Source: Paracoccus onubensis | Lineage (GTDB): Bacteria; Pseudomonadota; Alphaproteobacteria; Rhodobacterales; Rhodobacteraceae | Direction: 5' to 3' | Assembly: GCF_003591515.1 (NCBI RefSeq) | Contig: NZ_QZCG01000006.1 | Location: forward strand, 218,914 to 282,913 | DNA length: 64,000 nt | Shown here: piece by piece, positions 18,110 through 25,992 of the stretch | Position numbering within the stretch: position 1 is the first letter of the stretch | Layout of the letters: each line of letters begins with the position of its first letter | Position numbers and translations under genes: made by a program | The notes under the pieces: model-generated | Seen by the model: the letters and a program-made list of their open reading frames with translations, nothing else | What the model was told of the DNA's origin: nothing | Database searches by the model: none

Positions 18110-18261
18110 AGCCACCTCTTGTTGACACGGAAGAAATGGGCGTGATGCCCGCTCTTGAATCGTGCCCGGTTAGGTGGCCGGTGCTATCGAAGCTGACAGT
18201 CGGTAAGGGGGCCGATCAGGTCAACACCAAGATACCCTTTGCGCAGGCACGAAACAAGGTT

Positions 18262-18507
18262 TCAGTTGATATTCGTCACACCCTTCGGCAGGTTTTCGAC
18301 ATTGAATCTGGCGGAAATTTCCGCGTAATTCGCAAATACCTCCTGCGCCCTGTCTTTCCCGGCATAAATAGCCAAATGGGTGGCGCAAAAGAGAAGCATT
18401 TCATCGATCACCGCACCCAAGGGAGCGCCCGCTTCCTCGACCAGGTTTTGGGCCGTCGCCGTGATGGCATTCTTCACGGCCCGCCGATTTTCATCAGTCG
18501 TCGTCAT
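18262..18507 (-). CDS. Small satellite protein of unknown function
   Basis: 81 residues beginning MTTTDENRRAVKNAITATAQ; helical, with the hydrophobic patch GAVIDEMLLFCATHLAIYAG. I do not recognise a family. The start at 18507 overlaps the preceding small gene by 14 nt, which suggests translational coupling. It lies between the replication genes and the capsid module, where satellites often keep head-size or packaging-redirecting factors, but nothing in the sequence proves that. Confidence 0.6.
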   Translation of the reverse strand: MTTTDENRRAVKNAITATAQNLVEEAGAPLGAVIDEMLLFCATHLAIYAGKDRAQEVFANYAEISARFNVENLPKGVTNIN

Positions 18508-18715
18508 TGCTTGGATCCTTTCGATTTTTATAATCCGTTGATACCCCGGCGCGCGCCTCGGCCTCGCGCCGGTCAAGTCCGCCATCGAATTCCATGATCG
18601 CGGCCCGTTCCTCAGCCAGATCACGCGCCAAATCGGGATCGTACGCAGCCTGTTCCTGCCGCAACCGGGCGAACAACTTTCGCAAACCATCCCAATCCGG
18701 CGCGCGCTCAGTCAT
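18494..18715 (-). CDS. Small charged satellite protein
   Basis: 73 residues, MTERAPDWDGLRKLFARLRQ..., strongly charged and probably helical, with many Arg, Asp and Glu residues. No recognised domain. It overlaps the upstream DUF927 gene by 8 nt and the downstream small gene by 14 nt, so it is part of the same coupled operon. Confidence 0.55.
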   Translation of the reverse strand: MTERAPDWDGLRKLFARLRQEQAAYDPDLARDLAEERAAIMEFDGGLDRREAEARAGVSTDYKNRKDPSNDDD

Positions 18716-20573
18716 TGCTATGCACAACCTCCCCCGTGAGTGCGGCCAGATCGATCTGATAAAGCCTGACCAACGCTTTTTCGGACGGCACCTTGAACGG
18801 CTTTGACAGGTCCAAAACCTTCGAGCCGCGCCTAGTCACTTCGTGACGAACAATCACTCCGTCATCGGCCAACCCATCGAGGACCGCTTTCCGATCGAGC
18901 CCGGAGAGAAGCTCCGCCATGCCGGAAGCATGCAGGTAGAATTCAGGCACCGAGGCCGGTTCATCATCAATCGGCCGCTTCACATACCCGAGGGCATTCG
19001 TCCGGATCACCGTCCGGGGATCGTGGAACCAAGGCAAGAAGCGACTATGCCCGTCAGCCTCGATAGCGCGGCGCAAGCGCGCCTTGGCGTCCGCTACCTC
19101 GCCGGAGCCATGCCCGCCACGCTCGGACAGCCAGTCTTTAAAGCAGCGCAAAACAGATCGAAGCGCCTCCCCCTCGGGCCAGCCTGTAATTTCAAGATTG
19201 GTCGCAACCTCGCCAGCGGCGGCAACCAGCGCGAAGCGATCTGCGACCCGGCGCACCTGACCATCTGCGCCGATCGGTACGGCTGCCGCGAGAAATTCCT
19301 TCCGCATCCCTTCAATGCCGGTCCGCCATTCAGCCAGGTTCGGCACCAATGCACGTAAAAATTCCCGTGACGGATTACCGTAGTATCGACCGGATGCGAT
19401 CTTGAGGCGCTGCGCAAACGTTGCCGCGTGAGGGATATCATGAAGATCCTCGAACAGGCCGAGACCGGCACCGGCGTCGGCGCGCAGATCGACAACCCGG
19501 ACCTCCATTCCCGCGGCGACCCGTCCGCCAGATTCCTTGATTTTATCCTCGAGGCCGATTTCGCCGGAGGATAGGAATATCAACTTCCATTCGTGGGATT
19601 TCCGCGCCTGACCCTCACGGCCCGCACGTGCTTTGCCTTGCCCGTTGCTCAACATATACGCGGCATGCGCCGCCGCTCGGCCTTCAACCTGGGCAAGCTC
19701 ATCGAGGCAGAGGCATGCCGAATTGTGCATCGCGGCCAGTGCCTCTAGCGCGTTATCTGTTGCGCGCCAGCTCTGGACATAACCACGGGGACCGCCACCG
19801 CCCCATACGGAACCGGCGACAGCAAGCGCAGTCGATTTACCCGATGAAGAGGAGCCGCGAAAATGGAAACCGCCGCCCTCTTCGCCGGTCAATGCAAGTA
19901 AGGGCGCTGCAAATGCGGCAGACAATGCGAGGACAAGCCGGGAATTCCCGATCGCCTGCCGCGCCACCTGGTCGCGCCATTCATCAAGTGTGCCCGATGT
20001 AGCCAAGGCGTGATCAATCGGCGCCGCTGTCTGCAAAATGACACGCTCGGCGGCCTCGCCGGCGGTTATGGTTTCATCGGGCAAAACAAACGCCTCGCCA
20101 TGCCATCCGATGCCGGAGACACAGCGGGCGCGATCCTCTGGATCAGCGGCAATCAGGAATTCCAGCAACCAATCACGCCACTTTCGACCGGCACCGGGAA
20201 CCGGCTCCCACCCGAGGCGTAACAGCTCGGCCCGGATCGCCTCGCCAGAGCCTGCCAACAGCGCAGCTGGCATAGCCCAAAGGTGACGCTCACCATCACG
20301 GTCAACGATTTCGAGAAGGCGACCGTGATCTTGGCCTTCACGTGATCGCGTCCGCGCCAGAACATTCAATTCCGATCCGAAAGGAACCCACCGCTTCCGG
20401 GTTTCACCGTCCAGATCGGAACTGGTTTCGTGCCAAAGCTGGCCGTTTTCGATTTTAAACGGGAAGTGCTTGCGGCTTTTTTGCTGGCGCTTCCCGCTCC
20501 CGCCAACCCGCTTTTTTTCCGCTGCCTTCGTGGCCTCGACCACCTGGGCGGCTATTTCGCTTTCGCCGCTCAC
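18708..20573 (-). CDS. DUF927-domain replicative helicase/ATPase
   Basis: 621 residues. The central DUF927 ATPase core shows Walker A FRGSSSSGKSTALAVAG (about residue 240), Walker B-like ACLCLDELAQV, and LIFLSSGEIGLEDKIKESGG downstream. This family is the helicase partner of TOPRIM primases in islands such as SaPI-related and P4-like elements. Translation starts at GTG (20573), overlapping the primase stop (GTGA), so the two are coupled. The ~130-residue N-terminus may bind the iterons; that is inference. Confidence 0.88.
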   Translation of the reverse strand: MSGESEIAAQVVEATKAAEKKRVGGSGKRQQKSRKHFPFKIENGQLWHETSSDLDGETRKRWVPFGSELNVLARTRSREGQDHGRLLEIVDRDGERHLWAMPAALLAGSGEAIRAELLRLGWEPVPGAGRKWRDWLLEFLIAADPEDRARCVSGIGWHGEAFVLPDETITAGEAAERVILQTAAPIDHALATSGTLDEWRDQVARQAIGNSRLVLALSAAFAAPLLALTGEEGGGFHFRGSSSSGKSTALAVAGSVWGGGGPRGYVQSWRATDNALEALAAMHNSACLCLDELAQVEGRAAAHAAYMLSNGQGKARAGREGQARKSHEWKLIFLSSGEIGLEDKIKESGGRVAAGMEVRVVDLRADAGAGLGLFEDLHDIPHAATFAQRLKIASGRYYGNPSREFLRALVPNLAEWRTGIEGMRKEFLAAAVPIGADGQVRRVADRFALVAAAGEVATNLEITGWPEGEALRSVLRCFKDWLSERGGHGSGEVADAKARLRRAIEADGHSRFLPWFHDPRTVIRTNALGYVKRPIDDEPASVPEFYLHASGMAELLSGLDRKAVLDGLADDGVIVRHEVTRRGSKVLDLSKPFKVPSEKALVRLYQIDLAALTGEVVHSND

Positions 20574-21448
20574 GAATTACCCCGCAAAATATCGTTGAAA
20601 TCTTCACCCTCAGTCTGAGGATGGATGATCGAAACCGCGCGTCCCTCGGCCTCGAGGCGCTTCGCGGTATCCTCGGCCGCCGACAATCCGGCCGGATCGT
20701 GATCGGCGCAAATCACGACGATCGCGGCGGCAGGCAAAGGAGGCAGCACTACCGCCTTCATGCCGGACGTAGATAGGCAGGCCCACACGGTCAGGCGCGA
20801 GGCGCGCGAAACGGAAAGTGCCGTCTCGATTCCCTCGGCCAGGGCAATTACAGGTGCATCGGGACCGAACCGAACAGCACCCCACCTGGACGGTCCGAGC
20901 ATCATCTTCGCGCAGATCACATCCGCCTTGCCGGAACCGTCCGGAGCCAAAAACGTGCGATGCACCCCGAGCGCGTGCCCCTTCGGGCTGCGAATCTGCG
21001 CGATCATCGCTGGGAGCCGCTGGCCGGTCGGAGCGTGAAAAGCTTCCGGATGGAAACGCAGCGAGCGTTGCAACTTGCTGAATCTCAGGCCGATGATCCC
21101 ACGCGCTTCCAGGTAGGTTTGCGCCGGAGTGCCTTCGCAGATGATACTTTCGGCGAAAAGCTCACGGGCTTTGCGCCATCGCACCTGCCTGCTCGGATCA
21201 TCATCATGAGAACGAATTGCCGGGGCAGGCTTGGCAGTCCCGTCCGTCAAGCCGATACGCTTCAACTCCGGCCAAACCGCGCAGCCGCCCTTATGACAAT
21301 AGGTCAGCAGCGCACCCGCGCGATCGGTCAACGACAGCGCCCGCTGATCGCGCCGCCCCTCCGGCTGGCAAATGGGGCATGGCGCGAGGCCGGAGCCGCC
21401 GCGCCAATCACCGCCCAGAGTTTTCGTGATCCTTTCGGCGTCTGTCAT
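20570..21448 (-). CDS. TOPRIM-domain primase with N-terminal zinc finger
   Basis: 292 residues. The N-terminal CHC2-like zinc finger has cysteines in GLAPCPICQPEG and LLTYCHKGGCAV. The TOPRIM core is PVIALAEGIETALSVSRAS (with the catalytic Glu) and AIVVICADHDPAG (the D-x-D). It should make RNA primers for replication of the satellite. The ATG overlaps the stop codon of the small coiled-coil gene (ATGA), and its own stop overlaps the helicase start. Half the length of phage gp4-type primase-helicases; the helicase is supplied by the next gene. Confidence 0.88.
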   Translation of the reverse strand: MTDAERITKTLGGDWRGGSGLAPCPICQPEGRRDQRALSLTDRAGALLTYCHKGGCAVWPELKRIGLTDGTAKPAPAIRSHDDDPSRQVRWRKARELFAESIICEGTPAQTYLEARGIIGLRFSKLQRSLRFHPEAFHAPTGQRLPAMIAQIRSPKGHALGVHRTFLAPDGSGKADVICAKMMLGPSRWGAVRFGPDAPVIALAEGIETALSVSRASRLTVWACLSTSGMKAVVLPPLPAAAIVVICADHDPAGLSAAEDTAKRLEAEGRAVSIIHPQTEGEDFNDILRGNS

Positions 21449-21654
21449 TTTTCCTTTCCGTCAGCGAGGCGATCCAGCCGCGTACCGAGCTCGACCAGGT
21501 GAGATTCAACCTGATCCAACCGATCGCTAACTTTCTCCAATTCATCAGTTGCATCCCGTGCGAGCTGATGCGCATTTCCGGCATCGCGCTTGGCTTCCTC
21601 GACGTGATCGGCCACACTGCGACCGTCCCACCCCTCAACCGGCATGACGATCAT
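21445..21654 (-). CDS. Small coiled-coil protein
   Basis: 69 residues with a heptad-like second half (ATDELEKVSDRLDQVESHLV). The ATG at 21654 lies within the end of the AlpA-like gene (20-nt overlap); an ATG at 21645 is also possible. The stop overlaps the primase start. Function unknown; it is likely a translationally coupled accessory of the primase. Confidence 0.55.
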   Translation of the reverse strand: MIVMPVEGWDGRSVADHVEEAKRDAGNAHQLARDATDELEKVSDRLDQVESHLVELGTRLDRLADGKEK

Positions 21655-21850
21655 CCGATGTTGAAGCGCGACGATGCTGCTCGATCCAGGCGCGCACGTC
21701 TCCGCAGCGATAACGGACGCTCCTGCCAAACTTGACCATCGCGGGACCGCCGCCCTTCACTGCCGCGATTTCGAGAAAGCGCCGTGAAATGCCGAACCGA
21801 TCTTCGACTTCCTGACGCTTCAACAGCTTGTCATCATCAGAATTGCTCAT
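21635..21850 (-). CDS. AlpA-like HTH regulator/excisionase
   Basis: 71 residues with a MerR-type winged HTH: LLKRQEVEDRFGISRRFLE, then KFGRSVRYRCGDVRAWIEQH. This is the AlpA/Xis-like fold that in P4-type satellites activates integrase expression or aids excision. The start at 21850 (MSNSDDDKLL) is used; an in-frame upstream start at 21898 is possible but lacks conservation-like sequence. First gene of the coupled replication operon. Confidence 0.82.
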   Translation of the reverse strand: MSNSDDDKLLKRQEVEDRFGISRRFLEIAAVKGGGPAMVKFGRSVRYRCGDVRAWIEQHRRASTSDDRHAG

Positions 21851-21948
21851 AGTTTCGCCCTCTATCGTTGATACGATCAGGACTGCACCGAGCCGCAACG
21901 AGTGTCATTTCATTTAAATCTGGGAAGAATTTATATAAATTCCCGGAA

Positions 21949-22167
21949 TTATTCTGAAACTGATCGCGGCCGATAATCTTCAAGATCTTCCTCGAGCTCG
22001 AGAGCCATCCTCGCTATGATCTCGCACACCGAAACCATCACCGACTCGAAATCAACGACCGGATAAGCGCCTGCTTGGGCGCGAAGAGCAGCCGTTGCCA
22101 GGTGCCGAATCTGCGTGGCCCGGTCTTCGAGGCTCAGGGGGTTAACTAATGGTGTATAGTCTCGCAT
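21949..22167 (-). CDS. Small satellite protein of unknown function
   Basis: 72 residues, helical and acidic towards the end (ALELEEDLEDYRP). AAGGGAC lies just upstream of the ATG, which begins 1 nt after the stop codon of the previous small gene. No recognised family. Confidence 0.55.
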   Translation of the reverse strand: MRDYTPLVNPLSLEDRATQIRHLATAALRAQAGAYPVVDFESVMVSVCEIIARMALELEEDLEDYRPRSVSE

Positions 22168-22168
22168 G

Positions 22169-22384
22169 TCAGTGTCCCTTCAGCTTCGACAATCGGATGC
22201 GGACATGCTCGATCTTGAACTTCGCAGCCGTAATCCCTTCTCCGACAGCATTGCCATGAACGCTGTGCAGCGCTTCGGACGCCATATCGATCAATTCGAG
22301 GTAATTCTGGAGGTGCATCAGATCATCCTCGATAGAGAGGATTTCAGGCAAGCCGGGTACGTTCCCGGAAATCGGGTTCTGCAT
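22169..22384 (-). CDS. Small satellite protein of unknown function
   Basis: 71 residues starting MQNPISGNVPGLPEIL, with a helical EDDLMHLQNYLELIDMASEA stretch. It is the first gene on the minus side of the divergent switch region facing the XRE regulator, so it would be the first early gene transcribed on derepression. No recognised family. Confidence 0.55.
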   Translation of the reverse strand: MQNPISGNVPGLPEILSIEDDLMHLQNYLELIDMASEALHSVHGNAVGEGITAAKFKIEHVRIRLSKLKGH

Positions 22385-22403
22385 TGTGAATGCTCCATGG
22401 CAA

Positions 22404-22424
22404 TGTTAGTATTTTGATCTAACA
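22404..22424. promoter_or_regulatory. Dyad in the satellite switch region
   Basis: TGTTAG and CTAACA form a perfect 6-bp inverted repeat with a 9-nt centre in the 84-nt gap between the divergent early gene (start 22384) and the XRE gene (start 22469). Position and symmetry fit an operator for the XRE regulator. Confidence 0.45.
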
Positions 22425-22468
22425 TCAACCAAATCCACAAGACAAGATTAAAATTGTAAGGTTGGACT

Positions 22469-22693
22469 ATGACACCAGAACAATGCCGAGCTGCGCGCGC
22501 GATTATTGGAATTTCTCAGGATGAGTTGGCCGCTCGATCCGAAGTGGCAAAAGCTACAATTGCAGCATTCGAACTCGGCCAACGACAGCCATATGCACGC
22601 ACCCTCGCAGCCATCCGCACCACACTTGAATTTGCCGGGGTAATCTTCATCGAGGAAAACGGTGACGGGCCGGGCGTGAGGTTAAAAAAATGA
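22469..22693 (+). CDS. XRE-family HTH regulator
   Basis: 74 residues, essentially one HTH domain: ISQDELAARSEVAKATIAAFELG is the helix-turn-helix. The C-terminal VIFIEENGDGPGVRLKK tail is common in small alphaproteobacterial phage-type regulators and antitoxin-like proteins. Its stop overlaps the start of the next gene (ATGA). It is divergent from the early operon and may be the satellite repressor, the antitoxin of its partner, or both. Confidence 0.85.
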   Translation: MTPEQCRAARAIIGISQDELAARSEVAKATIAAFELGQRQPYARTLAAIRTTLEFAGVIFIEENGDGPGVRLKK

Positions 22694-23250
22694 GATCGAG
22701 CGATCGCTCCAAAATGTCTCTGATACAATCCGGAAGGCTGAATATTTTTGAACGATACAGGAGCGAATACGCCACTTACGGATTTGCGATTTCGCATTTC
22801 TCGGGTTTGGAGCAGGGTCTTCTAGCCGTGTTTATCCATTTGGATGAAAGGCCAGCAGAAGACTCAATCGCAGCTTACTGGAGCATCAAATCATGTCGCG
22901 GCCGCTATGAATGGATTGAAAAGAGAGTAAAAAATCTGTCGCCGAGAGATGATTTTGCGCGTTCGTGGCTTTCCATCCGTGACAGATTAGATCACGCGAT
23001 CGAGGTGAGGAACCAATTAGCCCACGGAGAATTCACGCCTATCGGGATCTCTCATGATCAGGAAATTGTGGGCTTTTGGGCGCGTCTCGCCAAAACTGCG
23101 TCGACCGCCCAGTTGTCCTTCAACAACGACACCAAAATGATCGAAGGCTGCCCCTTCTTCTCAGCAGAACAACTTATTGAGCAGGGACTCGAGTTTATAG
23201 ACTTATCGGAAAACCTGTTCGCAATACTGAATCGCGAAAGAAATCGTTAA
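22690..23250 (+). CDS. HEPN-like protein paired with XRE regulator
   Basis: 186 residues. I do not recognise a named family, but the helical stretch DRLDHAIEVRNQLAHGEF (around residues 97-114) contains R-N-Q-L-A-H, the R-x4-H pattern that is the catalytic signature of HEPN ribonucleases, in the usual context of two amphipathic helices. Start codon overlaps the XRE stop, so the two proteins are made together. The A+T content is visibly higher than in the replication genes. A toxin or abortive-infection cargo role is an inference; a non-catalytic HEPN-like structural protein is the alternative. Confidence 0.55.
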   Translation: MRSSDRSKMSLIQSGRLNIFERYRSEYATYGFAISHFSGLEQGLLAVFIHLDERPAEDSIAAYWSIKSCRGRYEWIEKRVKNLSPRDDFARSWLSIRDRLDHAIEVRNQLAHGEFTPIGISHDQEIVGFWARLAKTASTAQLSFNNDTKMIEGCPFFSAEQLIEQGLEFIDLSENLFAILNRERNR

Positions 23251-23258
23251 ATGATGGG

Positions 23259-23987
23259 TTAAATCGCAGCCTTAAGCGCTCTATCTACCTTTCCTCGGAT
23301 ACGCTTCTCGATCGCATCGGACGATTGTCCAGGAAGAACATCTGCCTCATTTATAGCCTTACGAACGGCCTTAGAAACGATTTCGCCAGCGTTTTTCAAA
23401 GCAAGCGCTCGCTGAACTACCGGGGAATCCGTATCATCATATCCGGTTCCCGGCGGCCGCCCCCGCCCCTTCGGTTCGGGCGCTTCCAAGGTCAGATCAC
23501 TCACCGTCAGAGCAAACAGGATTTCTTCGGTCGAATGCGGGTAAGTGTCGAGTTCCTCCCCGCGATACAGCTTTGCTGCCTGCCCTTTGAAGATCTCGCT
23601 CAGTGCCACGATCGGCGTTTCATTCGCGCGCATGTCTGCGATCGGCACGGTTCCGTCATAGACATTCTCGCACCAAGGGAGATTGTCGCGCAGAAACGGG
23701 CCGATGATCGGGAAGCGAAATAGATGCTCCCAGGTAAAGTCGAAGTTTCGGATCGTGAACGTTGCCGCCAAATCCTGCCGGGTTTGCCAATCCACCTGAT
23801 CGTCTCTGTAATAGGCGGAATGCATTCCCCTTGCCTCTTCGAAGAGGTTTAGTCGGTGCGTCTCGATCGGCCAGTATTTTGGGCTCTGGTCATGCATCTT
23901 CTGGTGAGATTGATAGACTGCCAAGCCGAGCGTGATGATCCCTTCCGGGGTCAAAAGTGATAGCTTTCCGCGTCGTGACGTTGCCAT
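23259..23987 (-). CDS. Hypothetical satellite protein with AT-hook-like motif
   Basis: 242 residues, not recognised. The N-terminus is basic (MATSRRGKLSLLTPEG). Near residue 175 is PKGRGRPPGTGY, an AT-hook-like R-G-R-P core. The C-terminus is helical and basic (IEKRIRGKVDRALKAAI). It ends 8 nt from the end of the convergent HEPN-like gene and starts next to iteron cluster B. A DNA-binding role near the second origin-like region is possible but unproven. Confidence 0.6.
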   Translation of the reverse strand: MATSRRGKLSLLTPEGIITLGLAVYQSHQKMHDQSPKYWPIETHRLNLFEEARGMHSAYYRDDQVDWQTRQDLAATFTIRNFDFTWEHLFRFPIIGPFLRDNLPWCENVYDGTVPIADMRANETPIVALSEIFKGQAAKLYRGEELDTYPHSTEEILFALTVSDLTLEAPEPKGRGRPPGTGYDDTDSPVVQRALALKNAGEIVSKAVRKAINEADVLPGQSSDAIEKRIRGKVDRALKAAI

Positions 23988-24252
23988 GTTTCACCCCCTC
24001 GCAAGGGCTCGCACAAGGGGCGCGCGGCAGCGGGGTGCGAGTTCGCCCGCGTTCGGCTGGCCGGCCTAGCCGCGCCGGATGATTCTAAGCCGGAAAACCG
24101 CGAAGGCGCAAGAGGCATCGCATACTATATGTTGTGGCGCAAAAATGCGCAAAACGGCATTTTTAGGCTATGTTAATGCTAACTTTTGCGCCTGAATTTG
24201 GGGCTGGGAAATAGTTGAATCCAGCGATTGCTGGGTTTTCATCCCGCTTGGG

Positions 24253-24357
24253 GGTTACAAAAATAAAAGCGTGTAACCGAGTCGGAAATTTTTGTAACTT
24301 TTTTATAAATATATATCAATTGTTTATCTCAGCAGTTACAAGGTTACAGAGGTTACA
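24253..24357. repeat. Iteron cluster B with AT-rich tract
   Basis: GGTTACA (24253), TGTAACC (24272) and a near copy TGTAACT (24293) lie on one side of an A/T tract. One near copy (AGTTACA, 24334) and two perfect GGTTACA (24342, 24351) lie on the other. The same 7-mer as cluster A is arranged around an AT core. The remaining 23988-24423 interval shows no gene. The start of the interval is GC-rich (CGCAAGGGCTCGCACAAGGG). Confidence 0.72.
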
Positions 24358-24423
24358 ACATTTTTCGGTTATGTATGAGTAAGGAACAGAGGTGCAGAGG
24401 ACACAAGATGTTGTGCCTAGACC

Positions 24424-25701
24424 TCAACTGCTAGAGCGATTTTTCAGGTCGATCTGCACCACATCTGCACTCCCTCCCGGCCCTTTCATGAACCCGGCAA
24501 TCAGCCCTCCAGCACGATCGGAGGCCGCGCGGAGAGGGTCAGTTGAGAGGTGCGCATAGCGCGCAGTGGTCGCCTGGTCACGATGCCCGAGAAGTGCCCC
24601 GATGACCGGCAGCGAATCTCCCCTGGCAGCCATGACGGACGCGAAGCTGTGGCGCAAGTCATGGGGCCGCACATCGGGGATGCCGGCCGCTTTCCGCACC
24701 TTGCCCCAGGGCGTTTTCAAGTTCTCCAGCGGAACCTCCGGATCGGTATAGCTGCCGCCCCGGAGCACATAACCTTTCCCGTCCTTCGGCATGTCCAGGC
24801 CTCGCAGCACCTCGAGGGCGGGCGCGTTGAGCATGATCGGCTTGCGCCGATTGCCTTTGCTGTCAGGCAGGTTGAAGCGGCGTGCTGTCCAGTCGAGCCA
24901 TTCCCATCGAAGCGAAAGGATCTCGCCATGACGCGCACCGGTGAAAACCAACAGCCTGATCGCAGCAGCCTGGTACCGACTGACATTCAGGAGCCTGGTA
25001 CGTCCATTCTCGGTTAGGGTCAGTTCACCTCGCTCTGCCCTCGCCAGAGAGTCGCCCAGGGCCGCGAATTCGGCGGCTGACAGGTAGCGCTCTCGAGCCC
25101 GTTCTGGATACCTCTCGACATCGGAAACCGGGTTGGAATGCCTCGGTCGATATCCCCATGTTTCTGCCAGCTTGAATGCTTTTGCCAGGAAAGCGCGAGC
25201 ACGGTTGGCCTGGTAAGGCGTATCAGCTCGCGCGGCATGAAATCGCGCGATATCCGCTGTGGTCGCATCCGCGATCTTAAGATGCCCAAGCGCCGGCCGA
25301 ATTTCCTTTTCGATCAAACGGCGTACTTCCTTGACGGTGCTGGCCTTGTTCTTCCGCTCGACATGGTTTGCTAGGTATTCGTTCAGCAGCTCCGAAACAG
25401 TCGGGTTCCGGCGTCGTTCCAGCTTATCACCTGCTGGATCGCCGCCAGTTGCGATACATGCCGCCCAGTCGCGCGCCACGTCACGCGCCTGGTCAGGCGT
25501 CAGCGTGCCGTGCTTGCCGATAGTCCCCCAGCGGACGCGACCAGTTCGGCCGCCGCCAACACGATACTTGAAAGTGTAGGTTTTCCCGCCGGAAGGGCTT
25601 ATCCGAACACCGAAACCGGTGATCTCGGTATCCCATGCGATATAGCGTTTTCCCGTGGTCTTCAAAGCGTCAACAGTGCGCTTCGAAATCTTGATGTGCA
25701 T
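24424..25701 (-). CDS. int: Tyrosine-type site-specific integrase
   Basis: 425 residues, P4-like architecture: N-terminal arm-binding domain (WDTEITGFGVRISPSGGKTY), SAM-like core-binding domain in the middle, and the catalytic domain with the first Arg in FTGARHGEILSLRW, the H-x-x-R box in PHDLRHSFASVMAARG, and GHRDQATTARYAHLS with the Tyr nucleophile. It lies 154 nt inside attR and should recombine the 55-bp tRNA-Lys site. Start at 25701 follows a purine-poor leader with GGAGCC 4-9 nt upstream. Confidence 0.96.
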   Translation of the reverse strand: MHIKISKRTVDALKTTGKRYIAWDTEITGFGVRISPSGGKTYTFKYRVGGGRTGRVRWGTIGKHGTLTPDQARDVARDWAACIATGGDPAGDKLERRRNPTVSELLNEYLANHVERKNKASTVKEVRRLIEKEIRPALGHLKIADATTADIARFHAARADTPYQANRARAFLAKAFKLAETWGYRPRHSNPVSDVERYPERARERYLSAAEFAALGDSLARAERGELTLTENGRTRLLNVSRYQAAAIRLLVFTGARHGEILSLRWEWLDWTARRFNLPDSKGNRRKPIMLNAPALEVLRGLDMPKDGKGYVLRGGSYTDPEVPLENLKTPWGKVRKAAGIPDVRPHDLRHSFASVMAARGDSLPVIGALLGHRDQATTARYAHLSTDPLRAASDRAGGLIAGFMKGPGGSADVVQIDLKNRSSS

Positions 25702-25855
25702 AGTCAGTGGCTCCTGCGGCTACCACGCGGCTACCACAGAATCGGAAACCGCATGAAACTCAGCGAAACAACGAATCCCCAAAACCGCCAGTAAAACAAG
25801 GGGAAACTGGCCCTCCTGAAACTCTGCGAAACTACGTGAAACAACTGTGAATGAA

Positions 25856-25910
25856 ACTTTTAATCAGTGGGTCACAGGTTCGAATCCTGTCGGGCTCACC
25901 AAAGAATTCA
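25856..25910 (+). repeat. attR (55-bp direct repeat of tRNA-Lys 3' end)
   Basis: Exact copy of 15611-15665. Only the anticodon-to-CCA half of the tRNA is present; nothing resembling the acceptor 5' strand or D-arm precedes it, so this is not a second tRNA gene. Confidence 0.95.
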
Positions 25911-25934
25911 GAGGCTGTCAGGTGACATGTAAGT

Positions 25935-25992
25935 TGTCCATTTTTGACAGCTTTTTGTCCATTTGTGACAGATATGCTGTCCATTGTGCGGC
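25935..25992. repeat. Three short tandem TGTCCATTT repeats
   Basis: TGTCCATTTTTGACAG (25935), TGTCCATTTGTGACAG (25956) and a partial third copy TGTCCATTGTG (25978) recur every 21-22 bp immediately outside attR. The spacing and multiple copies resemble transposase-binding repeats at an IS21/Mu-like transposon end. The rest of 25911-26286 holds no gene I can support. Confidence 0.55.

Larger units (their letters stand above)
15611..25910. mobile_element. 10.2-kb phage satellite-like island in tRNA-Lys
   Basis: Bounded by 55-bp att repeats, with an integrase gene next to attR. Inside are an AlpA-like regulator, TOPRIM primase, DUF927-type helicase, small coupled orfs, an XRE regulator pair, HK97 prohead protease and major capsid protein, and two iteron clusters. 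No portal, terminase, head-tail connector, tail, holin or lysin gene is visible. The size, the replication module and the missing packaging and tail genes resemble P4-like or capsid-forming PICI satellites rather than a full prophage; a decayed prophage is the alternative. Confidence 0.85.

Noticed and set aside
15611..25910. Gene transfer agent or complete prophage
   Set aside because: Capsid and protease are the only structural genes; portal, terminase, tail and lysis genes are missing, and att repeats show an integrated island.
25856..25931. Second tRNA-Lys gene
   Set aside because: Only the 3' half (anticodon arm to CCA) is present, so this is attR.
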